This document shows, piece after piece, positions 10,972 through 21,700 of a stretch of DNA of 64,000 bases. Position numbers and translations under genes: made by a program. The first letter of the stretch is position 1, and every line of letters starts with the position of its first letter. The DNA is from Crossaster papposus (lineage: Eukaryota; Echinodermata; Asteroidea; Velatida; Solasteridae), in assembly GCA_037893245.1 (NCBI GenBank), contig JBAIAA010000742.1:62001-126000 (forward strand), written 5' to 3'. The notes beneath the pieces are model-generated. The model was not told where the DNA came from. It saw only the letters and a list, made by a program, of their open reading frames with translations, and did no database searches.

Positions 10972-11252
10972 AAATAGGCCTAGGCACTTGGGGAGACAAT
11001 CCCATAGAGATGTACACAAACTTAAAACAGTCCTAACTTGTTTACCCTAACCCTTTTCTCTAAGATCGTCGATATTTATGCTATTTAGACCAAAATCTGT
11101 CGTTCTAGGACAACAATGAACTCCCAAATATCGTGTTTTCAGTTAGGGTAGCTAGACACTTAGGAGACCCTGAAATGTCTCTCTAAGTGCCACTGTCTCC
11201 TTATTACCTAAAAACTTACGCTAATTTGTCTCCCCAAGTGCCTATTTGGAAG
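10972..11252. mobile_element. Possible MITE with AAATAGGC termini
   Basis: AAATAGGCCTAGGCACTTGG and then GGAGACAA is matched in inverse by TTTGTCTCCCCAAGTGCC and TATTT at the right, 281 bp in total. Single copy in the window and no clear target duplication. Confidence 0.5.
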
Positions 11253-11967
11253 AATTTAGCTAAAACTTTGACGTTGTTATGTATCCTAAATAAAAAGAAA
11301 TAGCAATTTTGTGGCTTCAAACGAAAACAAGGCAGAAATCAAACGACTATGCACCTTAAAAAAACCAAAAAAACAAAAACACAAAAACACACACACACCA
11401 ACACATGCAAATTGGAAGGACTTGCAAGGAATTGTTGACCAAAACAGGAAGGTTGTGACCCAGATATCTCGCAGTAATGACCATAGTCTAAGCTTGATTA
11501 GACGCCCGGGAAGACGGGCTAGATCGGGTAGGGATTGGGGTAAACAAGAGGAACGGTGTACGTGATAAATCTCACTGTCAGATAAGCCAGCCAGAAAGAT
11601 CAAGTAAAAACCAGATTTCTATGCGAAGAAAACAGACTCTCTTTCCTAATTTGGGTAAATGTATTTGTTTAGTACACATCATGTTGTGATCGAACCCAGC
11701 AAACCGAGTCGCAAGTCGCCAGAACTACTTCAGCGTAATACACCTTTTAACAATGTCCTACACAACATAAATCAATGAAAACAGTCGACCCTTTCACCCG
11801 AATAACATCTATATTTTTAAAGTTGCCAACCTGAGTGATACACCAAAATGAAGAGCAAATGATGTGCTTTCAAATACATGTGAAAAACAAATAACTAAAA
11901 AAATTGTCCTTAAGACTCATTTTGAAGGATTCGCCCAGATTGGCTTCCGCTGTTAATTATTCATAAT
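11253..11967. other. Unassigned DNA with short (CA)-rich tract
   Basis: An A-rich and (CA)-rich stretch lies at 11360-11405. No gene can be supported. Confidence 0.4.
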
Positions 11968-12368
11968 TTGTGACCCGCTCTGTGAAAATGAGTCAGATGT
12001 CGCACAGTGCGAAAATTCGATATTCCTATTTTATGATTTCCACCTTGGTTTAGGATCTATATTTTCAATTTCTACATTAAAACATGCTAAATTAAATCAG
12101 ATTTAGTGAGAAAAAAACTGGTTTTGTATTCTATTTCATAAAAGGGAAATAAGGGAAATAATGTTCTTAATGCATCATTTCTCACGATCAGGGTTTTTAG
12201 ATTTCGCAAAATCGTCAACATTAAAATCGGTATATCACAAGAACGCGACATGCTACGGACCTCCAACATATATCAAATTAAAGAGGACAGTGCACTCTTT
12301 CTAATGGTGCACATAACTCTGTTTGTCAAATTTTCGACATCTGACTCATTTTTACAGAGGAGGTCACA
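11968..12368. mobile_element. Family 6 MITE, copy 2
   Basis: Same termini as the copy at 1372-1815 (TGTGACCCGCTCTGTGAAAA and the inverse ending GGTCACA). The interiors correspond along their length, with about 40 bp less here. The flanking dinucleotide is TT on both sides. Confidence 0.75.
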
Positions 12369-12465
12369 TTTTATAGTAAATATTGTGACGCCGACCTATT
12401 TTCAGTTTAGTGTTTAAAGATGTGGAAATAACCAAGGAAAACAAACCATAGTTCTTGTAGTCTAT

Positions 12466-13114
12466 AGACTCTCAAAACATGAATTAATTGGTTCTGATTC
12501 GTTAAAATAGTTGGTAAAAAGTGTAACTAACAATGTGTACATTTGTCTATGTTGACCAATTAAAATCTTTACCCAATTTTGTTAACCAATTGTTGTGTTG
12601 TTCACCTAGGGCCAATTTCATAGAGCTGCTAAGCACAAAGATTTGCTTAGCACAACAAAAAGTCTTGCTCATTAAAAACAGGTTACCAGCCTAAATTATA
12701 CGTGTTGTTTATTCTAAGCAAAAAAACAGCTGATTATCATTCCAAAACAAAAAATATCACGTGAAAATTTGGTCTGTAACCTTGTTTTTGACAAGGACGA
12801 AGTGTCATGCTAAGCAAAATGTTGTGCTTAGCAGCTCTATGAAATTGGCCCCTGGTAACCAACGGTTGATTAAAATGAGTACATTTACCCAACGTTGGTT
12901 AATTTTGGTTAAATTTAATCAACGTTGGGTATTAAAAATGACAATGAAAAATAGAAAAAATTACAAACCGTTATACCACATAATTGCTAAACAAAATTTG
13001 CCCAAACGTTGGGCAAAATGTACCCAACATTGAAAACATTTACACATTGTTGATGAACATTTTAATCAAACTTTTGTAACCAACACAATATTAACATGTT
13101 TTGAGAGTGTATAT
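12466..13114. mobile_element. Inverted-repeat element interrupted by a family 2 MITE
   Basis: The left terminus ACTCTCAAAACATG is inverted at the right as CATGTTTTGAGAGTGT. The interior is rich in short AACCAATT/CAACGTTGG palindromes. A family 2 element (about 12608-12852) is inserted in it. Confidence 0.55.
12608..12852. mobile_element. Family 2 MITE, nested copy
   Basis: About 245 bp, an almost complete foldback. Ends GGGCCAATTTCATAGAGCTG and CAGCTCTATGAAATTGGCCC, sub-ends rich in TGCTAAGCA. The same structure recurs at 14578, 16669, 38932, 41735, 46214 and 53262. Insertions at 16669 and 38932 show 7-8 bp flanking repeats, which points to a hAT-type target duplication (inference). Confidence 0.85.
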
Positions 13115-13319
13115 AGTTTAGTTTCTTGACTTCTTTTAGACGAAACAGAGCAATTTATAGACGTCAGGGAATTATCAGGTTAGAAAACCAGACTATTTTT
13201 CTTCCACCCATTCACCGATGTGTAAGCGTATAACAAACAGAAAAGTGGACTCACTACATTTAATAACAAAAAAATTTTTTTTTTGGGAGGGGTGTTTACA
13301 AATAGTCAGGTTTTTCCAA

Positions 13320-13990
13320 CGATTGCCGGATGGCGATTTGTTTTCTTAAACGACATCGCCATAGAACTGTTTTTTAGCGCATCTGATTGGTTGTTTAACA
13401 TCTACGTCATCCATTCATCCATGTGTCGCATTGCATGACGTGTACTAGGGTAACAAAAGCCAAGAGTCCTAGGGTCAAAAAGAGTTAGGGTTAGGGTTAG
13501 GGTTAGGGTTAGGGTTAGGGTTAGGGTTAGGGTTAGGGTTAGGGTTAGGGTTAGGGTTAGGGTCAGGGTTAGGGTCAGGGTTAGGGTCGGGGTTAGGGTC
13601 GGGGTTAGGGTTAGGGTTAGGGTTAGGGTTAGGGTTAGGGTTAGGGTTAGGGTTAGGGTTAGGGTTAGGGTTAGGGTTAGGGTTAGGGTTAGGGTTAGGG
13701 TTAGGGTTAGGGTTAGGGTTAGGGTTAGGGTTAGGGTTAGGGTTAGGGTTAGGGTTAGGGTTAGGGTTAATAAGTTGAGAGTCCTAGGGTCAATAAAACC
13801 CAGAGTCCTAGGGTCAATAAGTTGAGAATCCTAGGGTCAATAAATTGAGAGTAAAATTTACTACCATGACGTAACAGATAGCCAATCAGATGCGCTATAA
13901 ACCAGTTCTATGGCGATGTAGTTTGGGGAAAAGAATTCGCGGGGCCGACCGGCAATATAGAAAGTGAAACGAAATTCCACTTTTCTTTAA
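13320..13990. mobile_element. Foldback element enclosing the telomeric tract
   Basis: Inverted arms of roughly 100 bp flank the TTAGGG array. The left arm has ACATCGCCATAGAACTG, AGCGCATCTGATTGG and CTACGTCAT. The right arm has the inverses ATGACGTAAC, CCAATCAGATGCGCT and CAGTTCTATGGCGATGTAG. Between arm and array on each side are copies of GAGTCCTAGGGTCAA. No coding capacity. Confidence 0.65.
13484..13769 (+). repeat. Interstitial telomeric repeat (TTAGGG)n
   Basis: 286 bp of GGGTTA hexamers, about 47 units. It is almost perfect except for a cluster of GGGTCA and GGGTCG variants at 13560-13605. TTAGGG is the standard deuterostome telomere repeat. Here it is internal, with unrelated DNA on both sides, so it is not a chromosome end. 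Confidence 0.95.
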
Positions 13991-14577
13991 AACCACACCA
14001 CACCAGGTTCCACGATTTCACAGGATGCTTGAGACTGTTATTCACAAGAAACATATTTTTTACAAAATGGTTTATACTTTAAACCCTCTCATGTGACCGA
14101 GCACTTTCTTATCTTCACTTGGGCATGCGCAACTATACCAATGAGTCCAATTTCATGAGAGTGTAAACAAATCGCGATACACCAGGTCGGTGTACTTGTA
14201 TAGAATGGAGTCGTGTAATCCTAGTGGGCCGGTAGTAACGACTGGAATAAGAAGGATCGATCAAAGAGAAGTGCGCGGATGAGTTTCAAACTTCGCTTCT
14301 TAAGACGGAGATGGAGCAAGACCGGTTTAAGATTCCGGGCCGCGGAGTTCAGTTCGTCGAGGTATACTTTGAGTGGTTTTGGGCGAATTGAGACGAAAAT
14401 GCTACCGCGAGGACTAGGGTTTCATTAGAGCGATTGCCGAATATCTAGGACAATATGGGATAAGATGACCGGCGGTACAAGTTGTCATAATCACATGGTT
14501 ATTGTTGCATTATAGCTAGGAAAATGAAGCTTCGCTCACGATATACGCTGCATGCAGCACGTCAGAGATATACAATC
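13991..14577. other. Unassigned DNA
   Basis: No gene or repeat supported. One GGCATGCGCAAC motif at about 14124 resembles an NRF-1 site. Confidence 0.35.
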
Positions 14578-14826
14578 TGGGGCCAATTTCATAGAGCTGC
14601 TAAGCACAACAATTTGCTTAGCATGACAATTTATCCTTGGCAAAAACAAGGTTACAGACCAATTTTTTACCTGATCTTTATTGTTCTGGATTGATAATCA
14701 GCTGTTTTCTTGCTTAGCATGAAAAACATGTATAGTTTTGGCTAGTAGTAGTAACCTGTTTTTAATGAGCAAGACTTTTTGTGCTAAGCAATTTTTTTTG
14801 CTTAGCAGCTCTATGAAATTGGGCCC
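14578..14826. mobile_element. Family 2 MITE copy
   Basis: Complete foldback with ends GGGGCCAATTTCATAGAGC and inverse GCTCTATGAAATTGGGCCC. The interior carries CAAGGTTACAGACC and TAACCTGTTTTTAATGAGC as in the other copies. Confidence 0.85.
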
Positions 14827-15297
14827 TGGTCATCCAAAGAAAAACAAATTACTCAAAGTAATTGCGCAAACGCTTTAAATTTATATTTCAGTGATCGATG
14901 TTCTACAAAAATAATCCAACAAAATTTCTGTCAATGATCCACAAAAAGGGGTATTAAGTCGCGCTGTGCTCTATCATGTAATGGACTACTCAATGTTGTG
15001 AGAGTAAACATTTCATCAAAATGTGATTTTTATTTTTTGTCATGAATGACATTTCAATACCTACAGTTTCAGGTTTCATTTAGAGAAATGTTGATTTTGA
15101 TGAATAAAGTGGACAAAAAACACCATTTTGTGTGCATCGTTCTGTTGTAGTACAACAGAGCCGGCTATTTCAAAGCCTGTTTTCTCAGTTGTGTAATTTG
15201 AACTCCAAGGAAGTAATCAATATGTAAACACGCCATATCTCAAAAATAAGAGGGGCTATGGAGGTCTAATTGGAAAACAAACGATCATAACAAAATG
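14827..15297. other. Unassigned DNA
   Basis: No gene or repeat recognised. Confidence 0.4.
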
Positions 15298-15301
15298 TTA
15301 A

Positions 15302-15735
15302 AGGTAGGATACACCATTTGCAGATATCGAAAATTTGTACTACCAAATTATTAAGAAATTATCTTAACTTATTGAAAAGTAAATAATGATTGTAGGCATC
15401 CAGCTAAATGATTGCGCTGGATATTTTGTAAATGTTCTGAAAAATGAGTTTTATATATTTTTTTTTTTATAAAATGGCGATTGCGAACAAAACAAGAACA
15501 ACATAAGAACAACTGCCCAACGCCGGTTGTAAACGAACGCTGTTTTTCGTGCTTTTCTCGGCATTCATGATTGTAAAACGTCGGACAGGCCAGTTTAAAC
15601 GATATTTACTATAAAATACAAGCCCCTAAATCTTCCCATTCATAAAAATTCAAGCAATTATACTAATGGTGTATCCTTCCTTTAAATCCACCCATTCGTG
15701 ATAAATCAAGCAATTGTTAATGGCGTATCCTACCT
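15302..15735 (-). mobile_element. Family 1 MITE with dimerised end
   Basis: TTAA at 15298-15301 and 15736-15739. End A is at the left. At the right there are two consecutive end B units (15640-15735) instead of one, separated by CCTTTAAATCCACCC. This is the smallest form of the 54-bp arrays elsewhere in the window. Confidence 0.85.
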
Positions 15736-15739
15736 TTAA

Positions 15740-16060
15740 AGGTTACAACGTGACTCCTCGCTTCGTCTCTGAATAACATTCCCCCTCCCCCCGGAAAAAA
15801 ACCTGACGCTGCGCTAAACGGCCGCATGGGGAATCGGTAATAATTCTGACATTTGGGTAAAAAACAAGAGAGTTCTAAAAATAGCCCCTCGGCTTGAAGA
15901 TTTCACCAATCTGTAAGATTCTCCTCGGAAAAACAACTTCGATTTGCCACTTCGATTTTACAAAATGACAAAGTCGTTCGGTAGTTTGAATTCAACATTT
16001 AAAACTCTCAAAAGTAAAAATCTCGAAACCTGTACACTGTCAACATATATTAGTCAAAAT
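15740..16060. other. Unassigned DNA
   Basis: No gene or repeat recognised. Confidence 0.4.
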
Positions 16061-16446
16061 AAAGGGATCGTATACGTTTGGTAATTACTCAAAACATTAA
16101 TGGCAATAAAAAGTTACTTAGTAAGAAGTACAGCAGCTTTGGATATTGCATTTTTAGAAACTTTTCACTTCGAAGTACTGCGGTTATGGAAAAAGATATC
16201 ACTTTCTATCCCTAAGAATTTGAATCTGAGAAGCGTAACTGCAGTGACGTTTCTCAGACTGTGTATTCCAATGCAGATTATTCTTCTTGCGTGGACATAA
16301 CCGCTCAAGATTTTCGGCAATAACTCAAAATCGCTACCACCTTTTGAAATGAATTTTTTACAGGTTAGTTTTATGGTATATATCTATAACTATATAGGAT
16401 TGAAACAAACAGTGGGTTCCAATTACCAAACGTATACGATCCCTTT
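16061..16446. mobile_element. Family 3 MITE, copy 1
   Basis: Inverted termini AAAGGGATCGTATACGTTTG (then GTAATTAC) and the matching CCAATTACCAAACGTATACG (then ATCCCTTT). The interior (ACAGCAGCTTTGGAT, CGAAGTACTGCGGTTATGG) is shared with 35134-35528. It is 386 bp and has no protein. Superfamily not assigned. Confidence 0.8.
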
Positions 16447-16460
16447 GAATTAGTCATAAT

Positions 16461-16500
16461 GAGGCATCATTTTGACAAATTGTTGTCAAAATGATGCCTC
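16461..16500. repeat. Perfect 18-bp hairpin
   Basis: GAGGCATCATTTTGACAA (16461-16478) is followed by a 4-base loop and its exact complement ending at 16500. It lies just outside the family 3 element. Confidence 0.85.
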
Positions 16501-16668
16501 CTAGTGACTTATTTACATTATTTTGAGTAATATAATGAGACCCAATTTAATGGTGACAAAACTACAGGTCAAAAAGAACTATGAAAAAACGTGGAAATTG
16601 GCCAATATACACTTATACATATATTTTGTTCCCAACAAAATTGAGACAAAAACATAGACAAGCGAATA

Positions 16669-16921
16669 GGGGCCAATTTCATAGAGCTGCTAAGCACACA
16701 AATTTGCTTACCATGACAATTTGTCTCTTAGCAAAAACAAGGTTACAGACCAAATGTTCACCTGATCTTTATTTTTCTGGATTGATAATCAGCTGGTTTT
16801 TTTTGCTTAGCATGAAAAACACGTATACTTTTGGCTGGTAACCTGTTTTCAATGAGCAAGACTTTGTTGTGCTAACTGCTAAGCAAATTTTGTGGCTTAG
16901 CAGCTCTATGAAATTGGCCCC
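16669..16921. mobile_element. Family 2 MITE with readable target duplication
   Basis: Complete foldback flanked by AGCGAAT at 16661-16667 and 16922-16928, so the target duplication is 7 or 8 bp. Ends GGGGCCAATTTCATAGAGC and inverse. Confidence 0.85.
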
Positions 16922-16928
16922 AGCGAAT

Positions 16929-17304
16929 GTTTTGTGCGCGTCTCGAAGACCCAAATCGATCGGCCCTTTTTTGAGCAATGTTGATTCAGCGTGAGTCTGT
17001 CGATACAACTATGAGACGCTTAACAAATTTACCCCCAAATAAAGTTCCATTTTTTTTGCTGCGGGGCAGTTTACACAGATGAGGAACGAAAGGAAATAAA
17101 TTTATCTTGCAAAGATTTTGTTTATCTTTTACTATGTACCGTCTTCGAATTAGATGAATAAATTAAAACACACCGCACAGCAAAACGGGCGAGTTTATTC
17201 GTACCGTTGTTCATGTTTACGATACTCAGAAATTACACAGCGGTTTGTTTTTATTGAACTACGAATTTGAAGAATATATTGTCAGTACGAATTCAATTAA
17301 ATAC
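16929..17304. other. Unassigned DNA
   Basis: AT-rich, no supported feature. Confidence 0.4.
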
Positions 17305-17420
17305 AACCTAAAAACAGATTGTTTCAAAATAATCAATTGATTGGTATATAAAATGTCTAACCCAAATATTGGTCAAATTTTACCAAAATATTGGTTATTT
17401 TGACCAATGTTTTTGTTTAA

Positions 17421-17832
17421 AGGTAGGATACACCATTGGTAATTGCTTGAATTGTCATAAATGTGTGGATATTATTATTTTTTAATTTATTTATTTATTT
17501 ATTTTTTAATTTTGGGGGGTGTATTTTATAGTAAATATCGGTAAACTGACCTGTTCGAAGTTTTACAATCACGTATGCCGAGGAAAGCAAGAAAAACGGC
17601 GTTTGTTTTTAACCGGCGTCAGGCAGTGGTTCTTATGTTGTGTTTTTTCGCAATCGCCGTTTTCTATTTGTTGTTAATATATAAAATTCATTTTTTAAAA
17701 CAATTACAGAATATCTAACGCAATAATTTTGCCGGATGCCTACAATCATTATTTACTTTCAAATAAGTTAAGATATTTCTTAATACTTTGGTAGTACAAA
17801 TTTTCGATATCTGCAAATGGTGTATCATACCT
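17421..17832 (+). mobile_element. Family 1 MITE with clean TTAA duplication
   Basis: TTAA at 17417-17420 and 17833-17836, followed by non-matching host DNA, so the duplication is exactly TTAA and not TTTAAA. End B left, end A right. A (TTTA)-rich expansion sits at 17475-17515. Confidence 0.9.
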
Positions 17833-18099
17833 TTAACATTTTGTTATGATCCTTTGATAAACCATTGTTTTCCAATTCGATGTTTCCATGACGTCAGTAT
17901 CGGATTATCAAAATACTGGCGAGGGCGTATTGGATAAGTTTACCTTAAACCCGTCGGTAATAAAACAAATATTTATCAAATATCCAAAGTTAAAAAGTTC
18001 TCTGTAACAGATTTATACCGACCGAATCACACTCTATTTTGATGAATGGATGTCCATACAAATTTTATTCAATTTTTTGTGTATAAATTTTGTTTTTTA

Positions 18100-18247
18100 A
18101 AACAAAATATTTGGGAACAATCATAGGATATCTAGTGAAATCATTTTGCTGGATGCCTACAATCATTATTTACTTTTAAAGAAAGTATTTCTTAATAATT
18201 CGGTAGTAACATTTGTCAATATCGGCAAATGGTGTATCCTACCTTCA
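18100..18247 (+). mobile_element. Family 1 fragment
   Basis: End A half only (AGGATATCTAGTG to AATGGTGTATCCTACCT), followed by TCAA in place of TTAA. The other half is missing. Confidence 0.65.
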
Positions 18248-18461
18248 AAATGACCAAATATCATTGTTTAGACAAATATCTATCAGTTGGTTATTCCAAC
18301 CAATCTGTTTTGAGGGTGTAATCGGTCATTGTATCGTGTATAATCGGTTAAAAAATTTAGGTATTACTGTCAATTGTGTTAAAGTTTAATCAATAATAAT
18401 TAAAAGTTAGCAATTTCAGCTATAGATTTGGATAAACTGTGAAAATTAAACCATTTTTCCA

Positions 18462-18692
18462 GGGATGTAGTCGAGTCCATCACAAGTCCCTGCAAGTCCC
18501 TGCAAGTCCCTGCAAGTCCATCACAAGTCCTCCAGTTCCAATTAAAATCACAAGCTATTCAAATCAGCTTTGACAAAAGCATTCCTTTGTCATTGTTCAT
18601 CCAGTTACTTATGACTGCCTTTATGAAGGGACTTGTGACTGGCTTCACGAAATGACTTGTGAAAGGACTTGCAGGGACTCGACTACAACCCT
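18462..18692. mobile_element. Inverted-repeat element with AAGTCC sub-repeats
   Basis: CAGGGATGTAGTCGAGTCC at the left is matched by GGGACTCGACTACAACCCTG at the right. The interior holds repeated CAAGTCCCTG and, inverted, GGGACTTGTGACTGG. The CAGGG termini are typical of hAT-type non-autonomous elements (inference). The same GGACTTGTGACT motif forms the array at 54654. Confidence 0.65.
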
Positions 18693-18742
18693 GAATTTTT
18701 CTCGACGCAAAGCGTGGGTGTCTGTTGAAAGAGGGGTTTCAA

Positions 18743-21700
18743 TTAATAATAATAATAATAATAGGCATTTAGAACGCTTTACACAAGAGTACCAAAGCGT
18801 GTACAAAGGTCAACCATTAATAAATTCAAGAACACATGATTAAAATAAATATGATTTCAAAAGTTTCTTGAAACTGTCAACAGATTGCGCAGCTCTGATG
18901 GCAGAAGGCAGTCCATTCCAGGCCTTAACAGCAATGATATTGAATCTTTTTTCTGCAAATACTGAGTTACTGACTTTTGGCATAGTCAAGCGGGTGGAGT
19001 CCATAGAGGATCTTAGTGGGCGAGCTGGAGCATATTTTGTGAAATAGTCCGAAAGATACAATGGGGCGTGATTGTTTAAACATTTAAAAACATACAGCAA
19101 AACTTTGAAGAGGATCCGCTTAGAGATTGGAAGCCAGTGGAGCTCGTTCAGTAAAGGTGCCACCTCAACTCTTCTCCCAACTGCATAAACGGCCCTCGCA
19201 GCGCTATTTTGAAGACGCTGAAGGCGAGTAGTGTCTTTAGACGACAAGTGAGTGAAAAGGGCATTACAGTAGTCGAGCCGTGATGTAATTAAAGCTCGCG
19301 CAACATGGTGGGAGGTGTCAATGTCAATAAATCTACGGATACGCCATAAGTTTTTGATTTGAAAGTTGATGGTTTGGCGGAGACGGTTGACATGATTTGA
19401 GAATGACATAGTTGAATTGAAGAAGACTCCCAGGTTTCGAATAACGTCGGAAGGTTTAATATTTGATGTACCAATAGTGAGTTTCAATGGAGGAAGGAGT
19501 CTGAGACTATAGGTTGAACCTGCCACAAAAAACTCCGTTTTAGAGTCATTCAGTTTGAGGTAATTTACTGACATCCATGAACGAATTTCAGATATGCAGG
19601 CGTTAAGAGTGGTAAGAGAGGCTTCGAGATCACCAGGCACACGAGGATTAAATGATGTGTACAATTGAGTGTCATCAGCATATATATGATAGTCTATATT
19701 GTGTTTTCGAGCAATTTCTCCAACTGGTGCAATGTAGGTAGTGAATGTCAGGGGACCGAGCACTGATCCTTGTGGTACTCCAAAATCAGCTACAGATGGG
19801 TCCGACAGGTGACCTCCTATGTTGACTTGACTTAACCACCCCTGCAAATATGATGCAACCCATTTGAGAGCGACACCAGATACAGCAAAACGCTTTTCAA
19901 GTCGACTTAAGAGGATGTTATGATCTACAGTGTCGAAAGCAGCACTCATATCCAACAACACCATCAACACCACTCTCTTAGAATCCATTTCAGAGATGAT
20001 GTCCTTTGTAACTTTGATAAGTGCACTCTCTGTGCTATGCATAGCTTTATATGCGGACTGGAGGGGGTCTGTGAGTTTGTTGGTATTCAGATGTTGTATA
20101 AGCTGAACTGCGGCGCATTTTTCAATGATCTTGGCCGAGTGCATTAAATTGCTGACAGGTCTGTAATTTTGAAGATTGTCCTCATCAAGGGAGGGCTTCT
20201 TGAGTAACGGTGTAACAACGGCATGGTGAGCTGACTTGGGAAACACCCCAGATGTTAAGGAAGCATTAACAATAGCAGTCAATGCAGGGAGATGATGCCG
20301 TATGTGTTCCTTGAGCAACCACGTGGGTTGGGGGTCAAGAAGACAGGATGCATTGGATGATTTTGAGATGACACGCATCACCGCCTCTTCTGTAAAGGTG
20401 TGAACATTAGTCATGGGGGTACAGATGCTGGGATATGTGTCATCAGGAAGATTACCATTTAGGCCCGCTTCACGCACATTGCTTTCCAAGCCATCGCGAA
20501 TCTTGCGGATCTTGGAAACAAAAAACTTGGAAAATTTCTTACTCAGTTCCTTGGGGTCATCATGAGCAGGAAGATGTTTGGATTGCTTATTCAGCAGAAT
20601 GTTTACAGTACTGAAAACCGTTTTGTTATCAGCATTTGAAAGCTTGTTAGAAAAATATGACTGCTTTGCTTTCAAGATGCAGGTTTTAACTTCATTGTTC
20701 TTGGTCACAAAGAGATCACGATCTTCATCTGTACGAGTCTGTTGCCACTTTCTTTCAGCTCTACGTCGTTCACGGCGAGCAACGTGGACATGGTCATTAT
20801 ACCATGGCATACGGGTTCTGATAGAGCGGGTACGAATAGAAGAAGGTGCAAATTGGTCAATAGATTCAGACGTTTCCGAAATATACCAACTAAACAAATC
20901 ATCAACATTGTTCATAGCTGGGACAGGATTCAGTTTGCGATTTAAAGTCTCCGAAAATTGCTCAGCATTAATAGTCTTGTAGTTCCTGACAGTTTGTTTG
21001 ATTCGCTGAGGCAAAGGCTTTGGAAGATTAACTTTGAAAAGAACGCTATGGTGATCAGACAACAGGTTTTGATGAACACTGCAATCACTAACAAGGTTGT
21101 CATCAGGACATGACAAAACATGGTCTAATATGTGTCCATGTTGGTGGGTGGGAGTGCCAATATGTTGTTGCAAGTTGGCACATGATATAATGGAGGCATA
21201 CTGCTTGACGTCACTTCTGTTTTGATCATCCCAGTAGATGTTTAGATCGCCAACAAGTAGCAGTTTTCCAGGGCATAAAGATATGTCATCAACAAAACAG
21301 TCAAATTCATTCAAAAAATCAGATGTTGTGAAGCCATTCGCAGGAGACGGGGGTGGTCTATAAATAGCAACAAGGTTCAAATGCTTGGCGGAATCAGTGG
21401 CGCATACACTTTCAAAATACGTGGTATGCCGTTCTTGTGGGATCTGACGCAGTTTGAGAAAAGTTTTGGAGACAATTCCAATTCCACCACCGCGGGTACC
21501 AGAGGGGCGAGGTACATTAAGGTACGAGTATCCAGGAGGTGTCAACTCCCCGATGATGACTGTATCATTATCACGAAGCCATGTCTCTGTCAATATCAAC
21601 AAATCAATATCATGTTCTTCAACATAATCCGCAATTTGAACGGATTTATTAGCGGCAGAATGAATGTTCCATAAACAAGCATTAAGGGATGTAGGAGGTG

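Larger units (their letters stand above)
17305..18321. mobile_element. Inverted-repeat element carrying family 1 insertions
   Basis: The left end CCTAAAAACAGATTG is mirrored by CAATCTGTTTTGAGGGTG at the right. The outer segments are rich in ACCAATATTGGT-type short palindromes, as in the element at 52100-52328. A complete family 1 copy (17421-17832) and a truncated one (about 18100-18247) sit inside it. Confidence 0.55.

Noticed and set aside
13484..13769. A true chromosome end
   Set aside because: Ordinary sequence continues for tens of kilobases on both sides of the telomeric tract.
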